Positions 36,291 to 50,080 of a stretch of 64,000 bases of DNA are shown here, in pieces. The notes under the pieces were generated by a model, which was given only the letters and a program-made list of their open reading frames with translations, made no database searches and was not told where the DNA came from. This stretch comes from Loxodes magnus (Eukaryota; Ciliophora; Karyorelictea; Loxodida; Loxodidae). Positions within the stretch are counted from its first letter, which is position 1. Each line of letters opens with the position of its first letter. The position numbers and the translations under genes were made by a program. Location: NCBI GenBank assembly GCA_946699065.1, contig CAMPDV010001537.1:51758-115757 (forward strand). The letters are read 5' to 3'.

Positions 36291-38073
36291 GATTTTTTAA
36301 TGTTTTTCTTTACAATTAAATTTAAAGTTCTAAATTTATCATATTTGACTCTATAATTACCTTTTATATATTTTTTCATTTATAAAAGAAATTAAGATAT
36401 TTATCTTGCTATTTAAAAGATTAAAAAAGTACTATTTAATGAAACAGAAAAATTACAATAATTAAATAAATATAAATCTTAGTAGCCTATATATATTTAT
36501 TAAATATTTAATAAGATAACAAATTGCGAATAATGTAAGGTTTAAAATAGAATTATAAGCATGAAAAATAGTAAATAAAACAATAAATGATATTTAAGAA
36601 TATTTTTATAATGATCTTAAATATTAAAGCAAATCAAAATCAAAATACTGTATTAACAAATATAATAAGATTTTTATAAACATTTCAAACTTTATTTATA
36701 TTAATAAGTATAAAATTATGCTTAAAAATTAGGTATTATAAAATAAAAAATATGAATAATAAGCTGAAATTATTAATATTCCATAAGTTATTTTAAAACT
36801 TAATTATAAAAATTTTAATTCGTTTATAGCAAAAATGAATAACTATTCAATATATTTCTAAATTAAAGATTCAAATAAATAATTTAAATAAAATTTATTG
36901 ACTATATTATCTTTAGTTTCCTTTCATACTCTAATAAAATATAAATATATTAAAATGGACTAAAATTATAAAGCTACATTATAAATAACTAAATTTTCTT
37001 ATTTCTAAAGCAATTATATCTTATTTTTTTAAACTATAAGATAATTTTAAATGTATATTATTTAAAAAATGAATAATTTATGCCGAGTAAATAAAATAGG
37101 CTTTTTTTGTTAAACCAAAATTACATTTTCAAAAGTAAAAATTTTTAAATGAAAGTGATAGCTTTCTCAGAATTATAGATATTAATAGAAAAATTAATAT
37201 TTTTTTGACAACTTTTTAAAAATAAAAAAATGGAAAAACTTAATAAAATTTGTAAGTAATATAATCTGTTTTAATTATGTAAAAATGATAAACATGTATA
37301 ATAATTTTATAAGCAATTTTAATCGTATAAAATACATAAAAGTTAATCTGCTTTATTTATCTAAATTATAAATAGAATGAACAAATTTGAAGTTTGATTC
37401 CTTAAAATTATATAAATTTGAATCCAGAATATCTAAAATTATTTATTTTTTAAATAAACAAATTTCAATTTAGTTCTCTTATAGGTAATATTTTAAATTT
37501 TAACTATTTTTTCCAAAAAAATTTTACTGAAATTAATTTGCTATTTCAGTTTAGGAAAAATTAATAATTTCATTTTTTAAATCTAAATAGGATCAAATCC
37601 TTTTTTAATTGAGTTTATTTAATTTAAAAAATTGTTTTTGATAAATAATTTTTTCTAATGACATATTATCAATTGAAGAATAATTATTTCAATTTTTTCG
37701 ATTTTTCTGTTTGCTAATCATATAAGAATATTTTCGGTTAATTTTACAAGCATTTATAAATCTTTAATGATGTAAAAATTCTTATAAAGATTTTTTGTAA
37801 TATTTTTCTGAAATTTATACAATTATCATCCTTTTAATCATTTTAGAACTATTTACTGAGATATGATTTTATATCAAAAACATATGAAAATTCGTCTTTC
37901 TTAACTTTTTTAATTTCAGACTTTTAATCTACTATAAACTCCATATCAACATCTATATTAGTGTTACAACTATCTCAAAAACTTAAGAATTTTTTTATCT
38001 AATGTGATTTTTTTTACATTTTTTAAAATATAAATAAAAGATAATCTATTAAAGTCTTTTGAGTACAAGTAAA
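36291..38073. other. A+T-rich DNA, nothing recognised
   Basis: No credible frame, element end or repeat found. Confidence 0.5.
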
Positions 38074-38925
38074 TTTATTATTATTATTATGAACTAAATT
38101 AAAAAAAAGGTTTAGCATTCTCTGGGGTCTCAATCAGGTACTTACCTATTACTATTTTTGTAATAAAGATCAATACTACCTTCTTGATTAAGTGGAAGGT
38201 GACCACTGTTGATTCTTAATCTATCCAACAAATATTTTTCTCTTATAAATTTCTTTTTGATGTAATCCATAGTTTATTAATCTAAGCCCATATTCTGTTT
38301 TGTTCTTTTTCGTTAATTTTTGCAAGTTATGCATTTCTTTAATAAATGAATCCTGATTTACAGTATCAACATTGCTTGAATTCTTATATTGATTAATTTT
38401 TTTATAAATATCTTGTTTTCTATTTTTTCTAATCTTTTAATTATTCTGATTTTAAATTTATAATTCTGGAATTTCTTCTTTTTTTATTTAAGGTGGAGTT
38501 TTTTCTAATTCCATTATTGATTATTGGGTAAATTTGATTAAGATTATCTTTATAATTATTCTTCCGTTACTAATAATCGATTTTAAATGAGTTATTTTCT
38601 TAAATTCGTTAATTTACTATCCTGAAAATCAATATTGCACATAAGTTCTCTCATTTATACAAATTGATAATATATAATTTCTTTGTATCGGAAAATTTAT
38701 TTCTTCATTTTTCGATTTAGTTTTAGATTATTTAACATATGTCATTTTTATTCTTCTACTTATTACGTGCCAACAATCACTTTACATTGGAAAGAATAAT
38801 TAGCCTCTGATGTAATCATCTATTTTGATTTTTCTTTGCCGCCTTTCTCTTGGCTTTCCTATTTTATTTTTTAGAAAAGTGAATAACTATTCCGTTTTTA
38901 ACACGCAATTCTCAATCTTTCTTGT
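38074..38925 (-). pseudogene. Gag-like retroposon, nearly full length, decayed
   Basis: Same architecture and size as the elements at 4930 and 19181. The start codon position reads ACG (38895), so the ATG is lost. The knuckle relic near 38371 reads C-TGA-YCKSGF, with His and Cys4 lost. Downstream of it KINEKEQNRIW and NKLWITS align with the other copies; the Trp here is TGG, whereas the copies at 4930, 19181 and 58170 have TGA. The 3-prime end (38074-38140) shows a weakened hairpin, then tttagttc and an (ATT)n tail. The target-site duplication is unclear. Confidence 0.7.
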
Positions 38926-40528
38926 AAATAAATATATAAATAGAATTTATAAGAGTTTAGAACGATTAAAAAAATAATCATCTATAATCTTTTAAAAGCA
39001 ATCTTTTCCTCGAAGCATAAAAACTGAATTTACACTCGTAATTTAAAAAAATAATTAAAAAATGTAAACATTAAAACAATAATATAATATTCTTATAAAT
39101 AAAATTAAATTTATTTACTTAGCAATATAAATATTTTTTTAATAAAAATATGAATAGTTTTGTACGTAAAAATGAACATTTTAAAGTTAATTTATTTTAA
39201 TTGTAAAAATCTATGATTTTTTCTAAGTTAAAATATCAAAATTATATATTAATTAATTATATTCAAGTTTATAAAAAAATTTTGAATTAGTAAATGCTGT
39301 ATAAAATTTTTAATTTTATACTTAATAAAAATGATAAATAAATGATTTAATTCCTTTAATGAAGAAAAATAGAGAAAATAAAGTATATATAATTTTGATC
39401 AATTTGAATAAAAATTAATCAAAAGCCAAGTTTGATTCAAACTTTAGATAAACAAAATGAAAAAAGTTAAATTTTCAAATTAAACGTTTTATAAGAGAAA
39501 AGATTCTATTAAAATATAAAATATTTCAATTAATTTATAAATCAATTTAAAAAATAGATTTCTTTATTGAAATATTTCTTTACTGAATTAATATAATTTA
39601 TGAAACAATCGGTAATATTCGTTAAAAATCTTTTAACGCCTGTCTGTTTTTCGACAGGTTTTAAGTTTTCCTTCAAGTAATTTCTAAAAATCAAAGTAGT
39701 GTGATTCTTCTAGAAGTATACTGCATATATTAATTAATTTAAAATTAAAATTTTACTTCTAATAGTTAAAATAAATTGCTTGATTAAAGTTAATAAATAT
39801 TTAAAAAATTTCTGATTATTGAAAATTAAAAATCGTTAAAATTAAGGAAATCAAAAAAATAAAGAATATCATCTAGTTATAATTTCAGATTTAAAATATC
39901 TTTTAAATTTAAGTATATATTACATCTATTGTATTATCCTAAGTTTCTAGCATAATTCAATTATTTATATTAAAATAACATCAAATTATATATAAAATGT
40001 ATAATTTTTGAATTATTTAATAATGTTTGTCTGGTTACGTTTTAACTACTTATAAACGAAAAATACTTTTTATACTCAATGATATTTATTTTACATATAA
40101 AACTATATCAATTTTTAATAACAACATATCTTGATTTCAATTAAAATATTGTTTTTTTAGTTTAGTTTTTCATAAGAGACCCTACCCTATTAATATCATT
40201 CATCATTATATGAATTTAATTAGAAAGGTTTTAATTTTTTTGATTTTTTTATTATTTTTTTCCAAATATATTAAAGATTAAATTTATTTTATCAATATGA
40301 TTCCTTTTACCTATAAATTTCTCTTAAGTTATTTAGTAAAGTTTTTCTTTATTTCTCCTGATACATCTTCAATATAAAATTTTCAGTTTTTATATTTTTT
40401 CCAACCATTTTTTTCTTGCTTTTTTAGACATTTCTCCTTTTGTGTAATATAATTGTTTCTTTCTCTTTATTTAAAATTTAATCTGATCCCCTTCTATTTA
40501 CTTTCAATCAGAATTTTACTTATATTTT
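38926..40528. other. A+T-rich DNA containing paired hairpins
   Basis: No coding features. The only structure seen is the hairpin pair at 39621-39658. Confidence 0.5.
39621..39658 (+). other. Two adjacent perfect hairpins
   Basis: gttaaaa, atc, ttttaac (39621-39637) is followed directly by CCTGTC, an 8-base loop and GACAGG (39639-39658), then a T-run. Isolated in A/T-rich DNA and not linked to a gag-like element. It could be a structured RNA ending at a T-run or an element end. Confidence 0.4.
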
Positions 40529-40960
40529 TCAAATTAGTAGGTTAATTTTCTATACTGATTACTGTTTATTCTATTTTTTATTTTGCTAATCTATTTTCTG
40601 AAATTTTTTTCTTGATTGGGTATTCTGGTTTTATTGCAAACTTCGGAGAAAATTCGAACTAATTTTCTTAATACAAAAGTTTTGAATTTTTTTCTTCCTA
40701 TTGTTAAAGTGTTCCATAAATCTTTCATAGTAATTTTTAAAATGTTCAATCTCTACTTACCTACTTACAAGTCTAACTTTAATTATCTATTCCAACGCAA
40801 TTTTTCTGTTTTTAAGTTACCATATTCGTCCTTTTTCGAAATTATTTCGCCTTATTTAATATTTTTGCTTCTTAAGTAGGAGATTCCCGTTACTAGCATA
40901 GTTTACAATATTAGTTCCTATTTCATTGATTTTTGAGAAAATTTTTAAGACATTTTATGA
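40529..40960 (-). pseudogene. Coding-like frame, basic protein of unknown family
   Basis: This 144-codon TGA-free frame in the ciliate code ends at TGA 40529-40531. It has a protein-like middle (NFEKGRIWQLKNRKIALEQ, then VEIEHFKNYYERFMEHFNN) and a Gln/Asn/Lys-rich end. No ATG is suitably placed at its start. No domain and no homologous copy seen. It resembles the basic helical part of the gag-like proteins in composition only. Confidence 0.35.
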
Positions 40961-41729
40961 AATTATTATTTTTATTTAAAAACATTCTAATACGATATTT
41001 TCATTTAATACGTTTTAAAAAATTCATTTAATATTGAGATTTATTGTCGAACATATAAAATCACATATAGAATAGTTTGAAATAAAAGTTAGTATTTTAA
41101 TGCTTAAATTAAGCAAATATTTTAAAATAAAAATAATTAAATATCTTTTTGATTTAGAGTTAAAAACGCGAAATTTTAGATATTTTAATTTTTGACAAAA
41201 ATTTATTAAATTTATTATATTTATCAAAAATCATAAAAATGCTGGAGATATTATTTCACATAACATTTTTTAATTTAATGAATCTATTTATTTAATTTTT
41301 CTGATTACGGTATGCCATATTTTTCTATGTTAATTGCTTAAAAATATATTTTAAGTTTTTTCTTTTCAAATTAGATAGTTGAAATGAATATCATTACCAT
41401 TCTAGTAATGATTATTTTAATATTAACTTTCATTATAATTTCTTTATTAAAATTTTCAAATTTTTATAGTATTTATTCAAATTTCATTTATTATTTTAGC
41501 TTTATTATTATATCATTTTTATTTCATTAACAAAATTTTAATTGGAAATGCTTCATAATATATTTAAATTTTTTGTCTTTCACTTTATTTATTTAATATT
41601 AAAAAAATAATTTAAATTTTTAGCAAATTGAATAAGATTTGTTAATATCTTAAGAGTAATTTTAATTTTAATATTTTAATTATAATGATTCTAACTATTA
41701 AAAATTAAGTCTTCATTATGAGTTATTTC
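40961..41729. other. A+T-rich spacer
   Basis: No features recognised. Confidence 0.5.
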
Positions 41730-41860
41730 GCTTCTTTAGGAAAACAGCAGTTCATACTCTCTACTGTTTATAAAAATGTTTGAAATCACAATTTTACGAG
41801 ATTTGGAGTTTAGTTCATTTAGAAGAGGGTTAGTTAGAAGAGGAAATGTAATGGAAATTC
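41730..41860 (-). mobile_element. 3-prime fragment of a gag-like retroposon
   Basis: aaacagcagttcatactctc and the following sequence match the 3-prime end at 2730-2800 (gacagcagttcatgctccct). Only about 130 bp is recognisable, consistent with a strongly 5-prime truncated insertion. Confidence 0.55.
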
Positions 41861-44097
41861 GAAGCTTCTTGCTTTTAGTCCTACTTTGATAAGATCGTAA
41901 AAAATTATTTTCTGAAATTATATATATTTATTTTTTATTTTTTATTATTTATCCAAATTTATGTTATTTTTTTTAAATCCAATTTATTACTTTTAAATTA
42001 ATTTTGATATGTAATTTACATTTTTTTCTTATCATTTTATTTTTCTTATTTTTTTATTTAGTTTAACATTACATTTTTAGATTTCTCTCTAGCAATTTTT
42101 AATTATTTCATTTATCTCAGTTATAGATTTAATGTTTTCTATATTTTATTTTTATTTTTTTTGCAATTTATTATTTTAAATTTTACGATAATAAATAAAA
42201 ATGTACTATTCTATTTAAAGAGATATTAATATTTTTTGTTTACAAATTATAAATAAAGTTAAAAAATTGCTATAAGCTTGAAATATTTTCTTTAAGTATA
42301 AGTTTCAATAACAAAATTTTTACTTTTTAAGATTTTTTAATATCTCAAATATTTTTTCAATTTTATTATTTATCATTTTATATCATACTTTTAAATAATA
42401 AAATATTTTTTCAACTGAGCAAATAGTAAAATATTGATTTCCATTTTTATTTTTAAACATAAAAATTAAGAAATTAGATTATAATCAATTTTAATTTCTA
42501 TATGGCTGTCTTTTTAATTTATAATTGATCATATTTATTTTTATATTTTGTTGATATGAATTAACTATTTAACAATACAATTTTTTTAATTAATTAATTA
42601 ATTTTATAGAAATAATATAAATTTTATTTAATAATTAAAAAAATTTGAAGGTATGTCTTCGAAATTTTAGTAAATAAAATGATAATGTTAATTTATAATT
42701 AAATTCACTTACCTCTTATTTTTTATCTAATTAATAACTACCTAAAAATAACTATAATTATTAGTTAAGGAATAAGATTATAGAAATATTAATAATAAAT
42801 CGATGAAAAAATACTAATTTAATTTGAATTATCTTCTTAAAATTAATTAACTATTGCAAAAGCTTTTATGTAAAATAAAAAAATATTTGCTACAGATGTT
42901 AAACAAAAAATATTTAAAAAGGTAGAATAAGAAATTCTAAGAACTTGAGAGAAAAAATTAAATTAAATATAAAAATTTTATTTTTAAAAAATATCAAAAA
43001 TTAAAAAATCTAATGATAAGAACTTATAAACTATAAATTATTTTGATTTTTAAAAAATTGAAATTTATTGAGCAAAATAAATTTTGGCAATAATATAAAG
43101 ATATTCTTATATTCTCCTGTTATTTTAATTTTAATTTTTTTTAATTTTAATTTTTCGTCTTTTTCAGTAATAACTTTTTAAAAAGTAATTTCTTACATCC
43201 TTTTGTCGAAAATTTACATAAAGATATTATATAAAAAAGTTTATCTCTTTTAAATTTGAAATTAAAACAATTCTTTAATTTTTAATTTTACTCTAATTAT
43301 ATTCTCAAATTTCAATTATCCTATTTTAAAGAATTCATATACTTCATAATGAGAAATTGATTTTATCTTCATTAAGAGGTCTTCCTTAATCAGTAGCAAT
43401 TTTCGTACTAAAATTTTCTTTTTGATATATTTTTATTCTAATTTCTCTTATAGAAATTATTTTCATATTAGTTTTGATTTAATATCTTTTTTTATATATT
43501 ATGTTAAATATGAGAAAATGCATGAAATATATTATAAAATATTTGATTAATTAAAATTTCTATCTTCACTTTTTAAATGTTCAAACATTTTTATTTATAA
43601 ATTTTATTTAATTTACTTTTTGTATTTAATAGTGATCTTAGTTAAATATTGATTATTTATTTAAATACCCAATTTATAATAAATTAATTATTAAACGTTT
43701 TATACTTACACTTTATCGCTTTCATATTATAAAACTTAACTGAATAAATTACTTTCTTAGTTTTATCGCAAAATATTTAGTCTTTGCGTCAAATAAAAGT
43801 TTTAATTTAACGATTTTTACTTTTATACTTCCATTCCATCATTTTATTTTATATGATTACCATTTAAATGCAAAATGTTTTTTTACTTATAAAAATGTGA
43901 CTAAACAGTCAAAATTAAGATAAAAAATAAGTAAAACAAAAAATGTAGATTTAAGAACATAGTTTTTAAATTAATGTAAAAATTGCAAATTCTGCACAAA
44001 ATAAGAGATTTTTATTCTTCTAAAAGATATGCTATTAATTTTTATGTAATTGCTTATTAAAATGTGTATATCTTTAAGCTTATTTAAATTTGTAAAA
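41861..44097. other. A+T-rich DNA, nothing recognised
   Basis: 2.2 kb with homopolymer runs and short AATT repeats (around 42585-42605). No features called. Confidence 0.5.
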
Positions 44098-44108
44098 AAT
44101 TGAAATTT

Positions 44109-45477
44109 CATAATAAATTTATCATAAAGGTGTTATTATGCTAATAAGTAAAATAATAGTTTTTAACTTAATTCAATAACAACTTAACTCTAGGATTACA
44201 GAAAGCAATTCAATGATAATAGAAGAAGTTGATTGAAAATCTGCAAGAAGTTAGAAAATGTGTTATTATTGTAATCCTTAAACGCATTTATGAAGAAGAT
44301 GGTGGTAATTTCTAAATTTTATATAGATTTTTGGAAAATTAAAAAAACAGAAAGGAAAATCGAGAATTAGGAACAACTGAAGTTAAAAAAGATAGAAAAT
44401 CTATGCATGAACGTAATAGGAATCGTTTACAAGAAAAAAGAGAATTAAAAGTAATAGAGGAACTAAAAATCATAAGAATAGAAAATGAAATAGGGAATAA
44501 AAACCAGGAATTTTTAAATATAGCTTGTAGAACAATCCGGAGACTGGAGAGAAAGAGGTTGAAAATCCTTCAAGAACACCAACATTTAATTTAATATAAA
44601 ATATTAACTTTATTAATATAAAAAAATGGTTCCTAAGAAATAATCGAATAAAAACAAACAGGACATCGACTAATAAAACTATCTAATCGAAATATACTTC
44701 CCAGGAGCTGATAATAAAAAATTATAATAATCACTTCTAAACTTGATTTAACGATTAGATTCTCTAACTTTTACTGTGCAAAAACTATAAAAAGAAAATC
44801 AATGAAAAAAAATGAAAAAAATGGAAATCAACACTAAAGCATCCAATTCTTAACTTATCTAATAACTGGAAAAATGGAGTTAAAATTTAAAGATATTAAC
44901 AAGCAAAATAATTCTGAATAACTTATTTCTCCTCATAATGATCCTATGTGTAGTGGAATAGCAGTATTCTAAAACTTTTTCTAATAGGTAAAAAATTAAA
45001 AATTGAAAAAATGTTGGAAATGTCAAAAATTAGGACATATCTCCAAAAAATGCACAAAAATGATGTTTCTTTTGTTAAAGAATGAACATATATATAAAAA
45101 TGCTGGTACTTTAAGAGAAAACAGAAATAAACAAGTCAAAAGTTATGAAATGACATATCTTAGTTATACTGTTCCCCAGAAGGAATATTTTATAAGAAAA
45201 GGAATACGATGGAGATTAATCACAATTGGATATAGTAAACGCTCAAAAAAGAAGAACGTTACAAATGTTTGGGCCTAATTGAGACTGAAACAAGATTCCT
45301 ACAGTCAAGAAGGGATAAATGAGCTTGAGTCGATACGTATTAAAAGAATGCGGGTCTATTAATTCGAGAGAAGAATAGAGTGACTCCATGAACATTTGAG
45401 AAAACTTATAAAATGATTCCGTGACTAACCTAACAAAGGAAAAAGTCACGTAAATAGATTATTATTGTTATTATTAT
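44109..45477 (+). mobile_element. Longest gag-only retroposon (1.37 kb)
   Basis: Flanked by the 11-bp direct repeat aattgaaattt (44098-44108 and 45478-45488). The 3-prime end has a strong hairpin, CGTGACT (45430-45436 region) pairing with AGTCACG (45444-45450), immediately followed by an ATT/GTT tail (45459-45477). The interior is one long frame. Confidence 0.75.
44217..45383 (+). pseudogene. Gag-like protein, 388-codon frame with intact zinc knuckle
   Basis: A single phase runs from a TGA at 44214-44216 to the terminal TGA 45381-45383, with only one internal TGA (44709-44711). The N-terminal half is a highly charged helical region (QEKRELKVIEELKIIRIENE). The knuckle at 45006-45050 is a perfect CWKCQKLGHISKKC, CX2CX4HX4C with the canonical Gly-His. 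A basic C-terminal domain follows (EYFIRKGIRWRLITIGYSKR). The first in-frame Met is at 44403; an upstream start before 44214 would need another TGA to be passed. All Trp codons are TGG. This is the best-preserved complete knuckle protein with the classical Gly, perhaps representing the ancestral subfamily. Confidence 0.7.
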
Positions 45478-45488
45478 AATTGAAATTT

Positions 45489-45929
45489 ATAAAAAATTTT
45501 CTTTTTATTGCACTATTTAAAATTTTACTACAAGATATTTTTGTGTAAAAATATTTAATAATAGATTCTTATTTAATTAAATTAGCTATATTATAAAACT
45601 ACATTTTTGCTAATATAATAATTTTATTTAAATGGCTTTATGTTTTATTTTATATATATTTATAATTATAAGATACTAAAATTAAAGAAATTTATGTAAC
45701 TTATTTAAATCTATTAAATGCTTTTGATTTAAGTTTATATCAAGGTCTGGAAAAAATTTAAATGTAAAATGATAAAAAAATTTCTTAATTCCTAATAAGA
45801 TTTAAATATTTAATTAAAATTAAATTTTATTGGTAAAAATTTATCTAAGCAATCATATCTAAATTAAATATAATATAAAAGTGTATATAAAATGCTAATA
45901 ATATAATAAATTTCAAGAAACAGAAGAAA
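45489..45929. other. A+T-rich spacer
   Basis: No features recognised. Confidence 0.5.
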
Positions 45930-46269
45930 TAAAGATATTAAAAGCAATTAAAAGTAAAACTAAACTTTTGTTTATCTTATTTTATTATTTAATATTCCTT
46001 AGTTCTAATTGAATTATTAAGAAATATCCAATTAATTATTAGAAAATAGAAGTTTATAAATTAAGAAGTAAAAATATTATAACTATAGCTCCTTTAACTT
46101 TGCATTTTATGAATAAAATGTAATTAATTTAAAATAATATTTTGGGAAATATTAAAATAAATTGCATGTTTAGTGCTATTTTGGTTATAATAATTAATTG
46201 ATAAATAACGGCTCATTTTTTTTTTAATTTTAAGTTTATTAAGAATTTTAGAAAATAAAGATAGAAGTT

Positions 46270-46560
46270 AAGCAGGAGCTGATATTTCAATTCTTTCCAA
46301 TACCTAAAAAGTGCTACTATAGCTACAAAATATTAAAAAAGACAAGAAGGCAATAAAATTCAAATAGAGCTTAAAAGACTGTTTATTAATAACTTTAGAA
46401 TTTATAAGAAAAAAATTGGATACAGAATAAGCCTTATTTAGATGGAGAGAAAGTAATCATCCAAATAAAAAATAGTAGAGAAATCCGACCTCGATAAAAA
46501 TGGAAAGCCTGACTGGATGAAAATCCAAGGAAAGCAAGTATTACTTAAATTTTTAGGTAA
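46270..46560 (+). mobile_element. 5-prime truncated gag-like retroposon
   Basis: It begins with a knuckle relic (KKCYYSYK, Cys2 changed to Ser) and ends with the family hairpin TGGAT, gaaa, ATCCA at 46514-46527 followed by an aataatt-type tail. About 290 bp. Truncation of the 5-prime end fits target-primed reverse transcription. Confidence 0.6.
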
Positions 46561-49500
46561 TAATTAAGCTTTTTAAGAAGGTAAAATTTTTAAGTAGCAT
46601 AAATTATTAATTATAAATTAATAAAATTAAATCTTTATCTTGTTAATTAGTTTAAAAATATGGAATACTTTATTAATATTTCGCTCATTACTTATAAATT
46701 TATTTATTTATAAATTTTGATCTGAGAATTAAATTATTAAATGATATTATATAGTTATCAATTAAATTCTTTTTTCTTATTTTAATTTTTTTAATATTTA
46801 TGTTATAGAATATGTTCTTCAAAATTTTGAAATTGATTCGTTTATTATCTAATTAAATTGTTTATTTTACACTTTATAGTTGTGGATTAAAATCTTTTAT
46901 TCTTCAATTTTATCAAACATTTTTATTAAATATTTACGATTTTATCTTTGATCCTTTTCCTGCTTCAAGCTATAAGATAAATGCCTTGACTAAAATTAGA
47001 AAATTTAATCTTAATTTCTAAAATTTTTAAGAAACATTATAAGAGCTTAACTTGCAAAAATGCAAATTTTTTATTTTTTAAATGTATTTCTAAAGGTTTT
47101 TTTTACATTATTTAAATTTTAATAAAATACCTTATATTACAAATTAAAAAGACAAATTCAACATTATTTAAAATTGTTTAACATATTTTTAAGAATTTAG
47201 GATTTATTTACATATTTGTACATTTTATATATCTACAGTCCCCTATTTATATTCTAATTATTTTTTGAGATTCTATATTGAAGAATAATAAAAAATCTAG
47301 GTTTATCTTGGAAAATAAGAAAAAAGTTAAATATATCTATTGAAGAGCTATAAATTAAAAACTATAGTAAGAATAGTTTTAATATATTAAAATATAGAAT
47401 ATATACACTAACTAAAATACTTTTCTAATCGTAAATTTTATATTTATTAGCGAAATCTTTATTTTTATTGCTTCAATTAATAGAAATTATCTTTTAGTTA
47501 GAAATTTATTTAACTATTATATTTTATTCTATATAAAATAATTATTTTTTAAAACCTGATAAAAAATATTATTAAAATATGTGCTTTTTTATATGATTTA
47601 AATTAGCATTTTAACTAAATTTTTTGTTTAATTTTTTTACTTTAAATAAAAATTGAGATATTTAGGTTATCTAATAGAAAGTTTAATTTAAAAAAGTAGA
47701 TAAATACTATATCTAACAGATTTTTATAAAAATATAGCATTATTAAAAAGTATAAAGTAAAACTAATCAATCTTAAATTTATTTTAAATTAAAAAACATA
47801 ACTAGTTACTTTTTATTACGATTGGATAATTTATAATCTTTAAAAAAATTATAAATTTTTTAATTCTATTAATTTAATTTACTTTCTTTAGTTTTGAATT
47901 TGTTTTTTTGCGATATACGAATAAATATTTTTTAAACCAAAAACAAATTATAAGATGATCGGATTTTTTCATAAATTAATTTTATATAAAAGTTTTATTG
48001 CGATCACTTTATTAGTTATAAATATAGATTTATATTTTTATTACTATGCCAAGTATTTTCAAAATATTAACAATTAGATTTGAGCATAAATATATTATTT
48101 TTTCTTACATTTTTCTTAAAAAAAATATTTTTATTTATTTCTTTTATGCCCTTTCTATAAAAGATTTTCTTAAAAAATATGTCAATTTAATTAAAAAAAT
48201 TTTAATTATTTAAATAGAATTCTGAATTACGATTTTTTATTTTTCATTCTGATTGGTTTTATTTGTTTTCTTTTTAAAATAATTTCAAATTAAAACAATA
48301 TAAATTTATTTTATTTTTTCTTTAAAAAATTTATTTTTTATTTTATTTATCAATTTTTAAATTTCAAATTTCTTTATTTTAATATTTTATTTTTGCCAAA
48401 TCAATAAAAAATATTTATTAAATTAAATTGACAATTTTTTATTTTATGATTAAAATATTTTATTAATTATCCTAATACTCTTAATGAATTTAAAATCGTC
48501 TCGTAAAAGTTCTAATATATCATCTTCTTAAATGGATATAGAGATACAAAGGATCTTTTTAATGCAAGTTTTTTTACATACAAAATTTTTTTTAAAAACA
48601 GCACCATTTTTAGCTCCTAGGATTTTCTTTCGAATTATAAGCTTAAAAATTTGATCAAAAGATTCATATTATAATGCTTTATTTTATCAAAGCTTAAATA
48701 ATTTTTCATTAAATATATGAAAGACGGAAAGATATTATAATATCATAATATTATCAGATAAAAATATTTAAGTATATCTATCAAAATTTAGTTTAAAAAT
48801 AGTAATTTCGTTAAGTTGAAGCAAGATAATCTATCTACAATTTCGGAGACGAAAAAGAAACTTATTAAATAAAGTATACTTCATAAATATTTATAGTAAG
48901 CTATGACCATAATTCATAAGCAAATATTATTTTTGACCTCAAAGATCTTAGTTATTTTCAATCTATTTTATTATTAAATGTATAACCCTTTTGCTTCATT
49001 CTACTATATTTATATTGTCTACTTTTACTACTCTAACTAATTATAATTATTTTATGCTTTTTCGCACATTTTTCTTCCTATATAAGCTTATAGTAAAAAA
49101 AGAATGATAAATCAATTAATAAACAAGATAAAATTTATATTCAAGAGTTTTGATTATTTTCCTATAGTAAATAAATTTACTTTTTTTAAGAAGAAACATT
49201 ATTTTCAATTTAATTATTTATGGCTTTACTGTCTTTAATGATTCTTTCAAAAACAATTTATAATAAATTTTTGTCACAAAAAATATTTAATATACTTTTA
49301 AGAAAATATTATTCAAATTTAGTAATTAAATATTTATTTTCTATTTTACATAAATAATTTCCAATTCTAATCTTTTACTGCATTTTATAAGTTTTTTTAA
49401 TTATAATTTATAAAATTTATTCCTAATATATTAAATTTACCTTTTTTTAGTTTATTAATTTGTCTTTAGCAATATTTTCTTTATTATATCATTATTTTTT

Positions 49501-49645
49501 ATTATATTTCATAATTAAATTTTTATTTTCTTCTTAACTAAATAACTCGTTAAATCTTTCAATTTTTTAAATAAAGAAGAATATTTAGATATAGAGACTT
49601 TATTTTATTAAGATTATTTATATCTATTTTATATCTAGTAAATTT

Positions 49646-50077
49646 AAGGAGGAATTTCTTTTAAAAATAGATCGTAAAAAAAATTTAAAATTCTAGAAAG
49701 TCTAAGCCAGAACAGCCCAATAATTCAACGACACAATGGATATAGAAAAATAACCTCCAACATAAGAAATTCCCTATTGGATAATAATGGTATGTTGGTA
49801 TTACAAGGAGCAGGATATAAAATAAGAAGTTGATACTAATTTAACTTAAAGAAAAAAGAATAATAGAAAGTTAGTGGAAAAATTTATTTAGAAATTATTA
49901 CAATTAAAAAGGTTTGCTCTACAGGAAAAAATGTTTTAAGAAAATAAAGAACCTATAATATTCAATAATCAGTTAATAAATCCAATAGAAAATGATTGGA
50001 ATTTTATCTATAGGAAAAAATCAAGAAAAATAGTATTAAAATCATCAAGACTTTTTAAAGAAGATCAAAAATTTTGA
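49646..50077 (+). pseudogene. Gag-like remnant in C3
   Basis: A 143-codon TGA-free frame ending at TGA 50075-50077. IDRKKNLKFQK aligns with LDRKRNLKYQK at 25130. The knuckle relic CWYYKEQDIKQEV (49793 onward) has the Trp as TGG but lacks Cys2 and His. A basic helical region follows (RKLVEKFIQKLLQLKRFALQ). Orthologous by duplication to 24930-25612. Confidence 0.5.
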
Positions 50078-50080
50078 AAT

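Larger units (their letters stand above)
45930..50080 (+). repeat. Large repeat C, copy 3 (diverged, direct)
   Basis: Aligns in the same orientation as 18740-25560. For example, ttagttctaattgaatt near 45990 corresponds to the region near 18900, and tctttaatgattctttcaaa near 49230 to the region near 23115. It is visibly more diverged than C1 is from C2. It lacks the retroposon at 19181-20018 and carries its own truncated gag-like insertion at 46270. Confidence 0.6.

Noticed and set aside
44254-44298. CYYCNPQTHL-like knuckle in another frame of the 44109 element
   Set aside because: It overlaps the long continuous frame of that element in a different phase. It consists of A/T-rich TAT/TGT codons likely to arise by chance, and the last Cys is missing.
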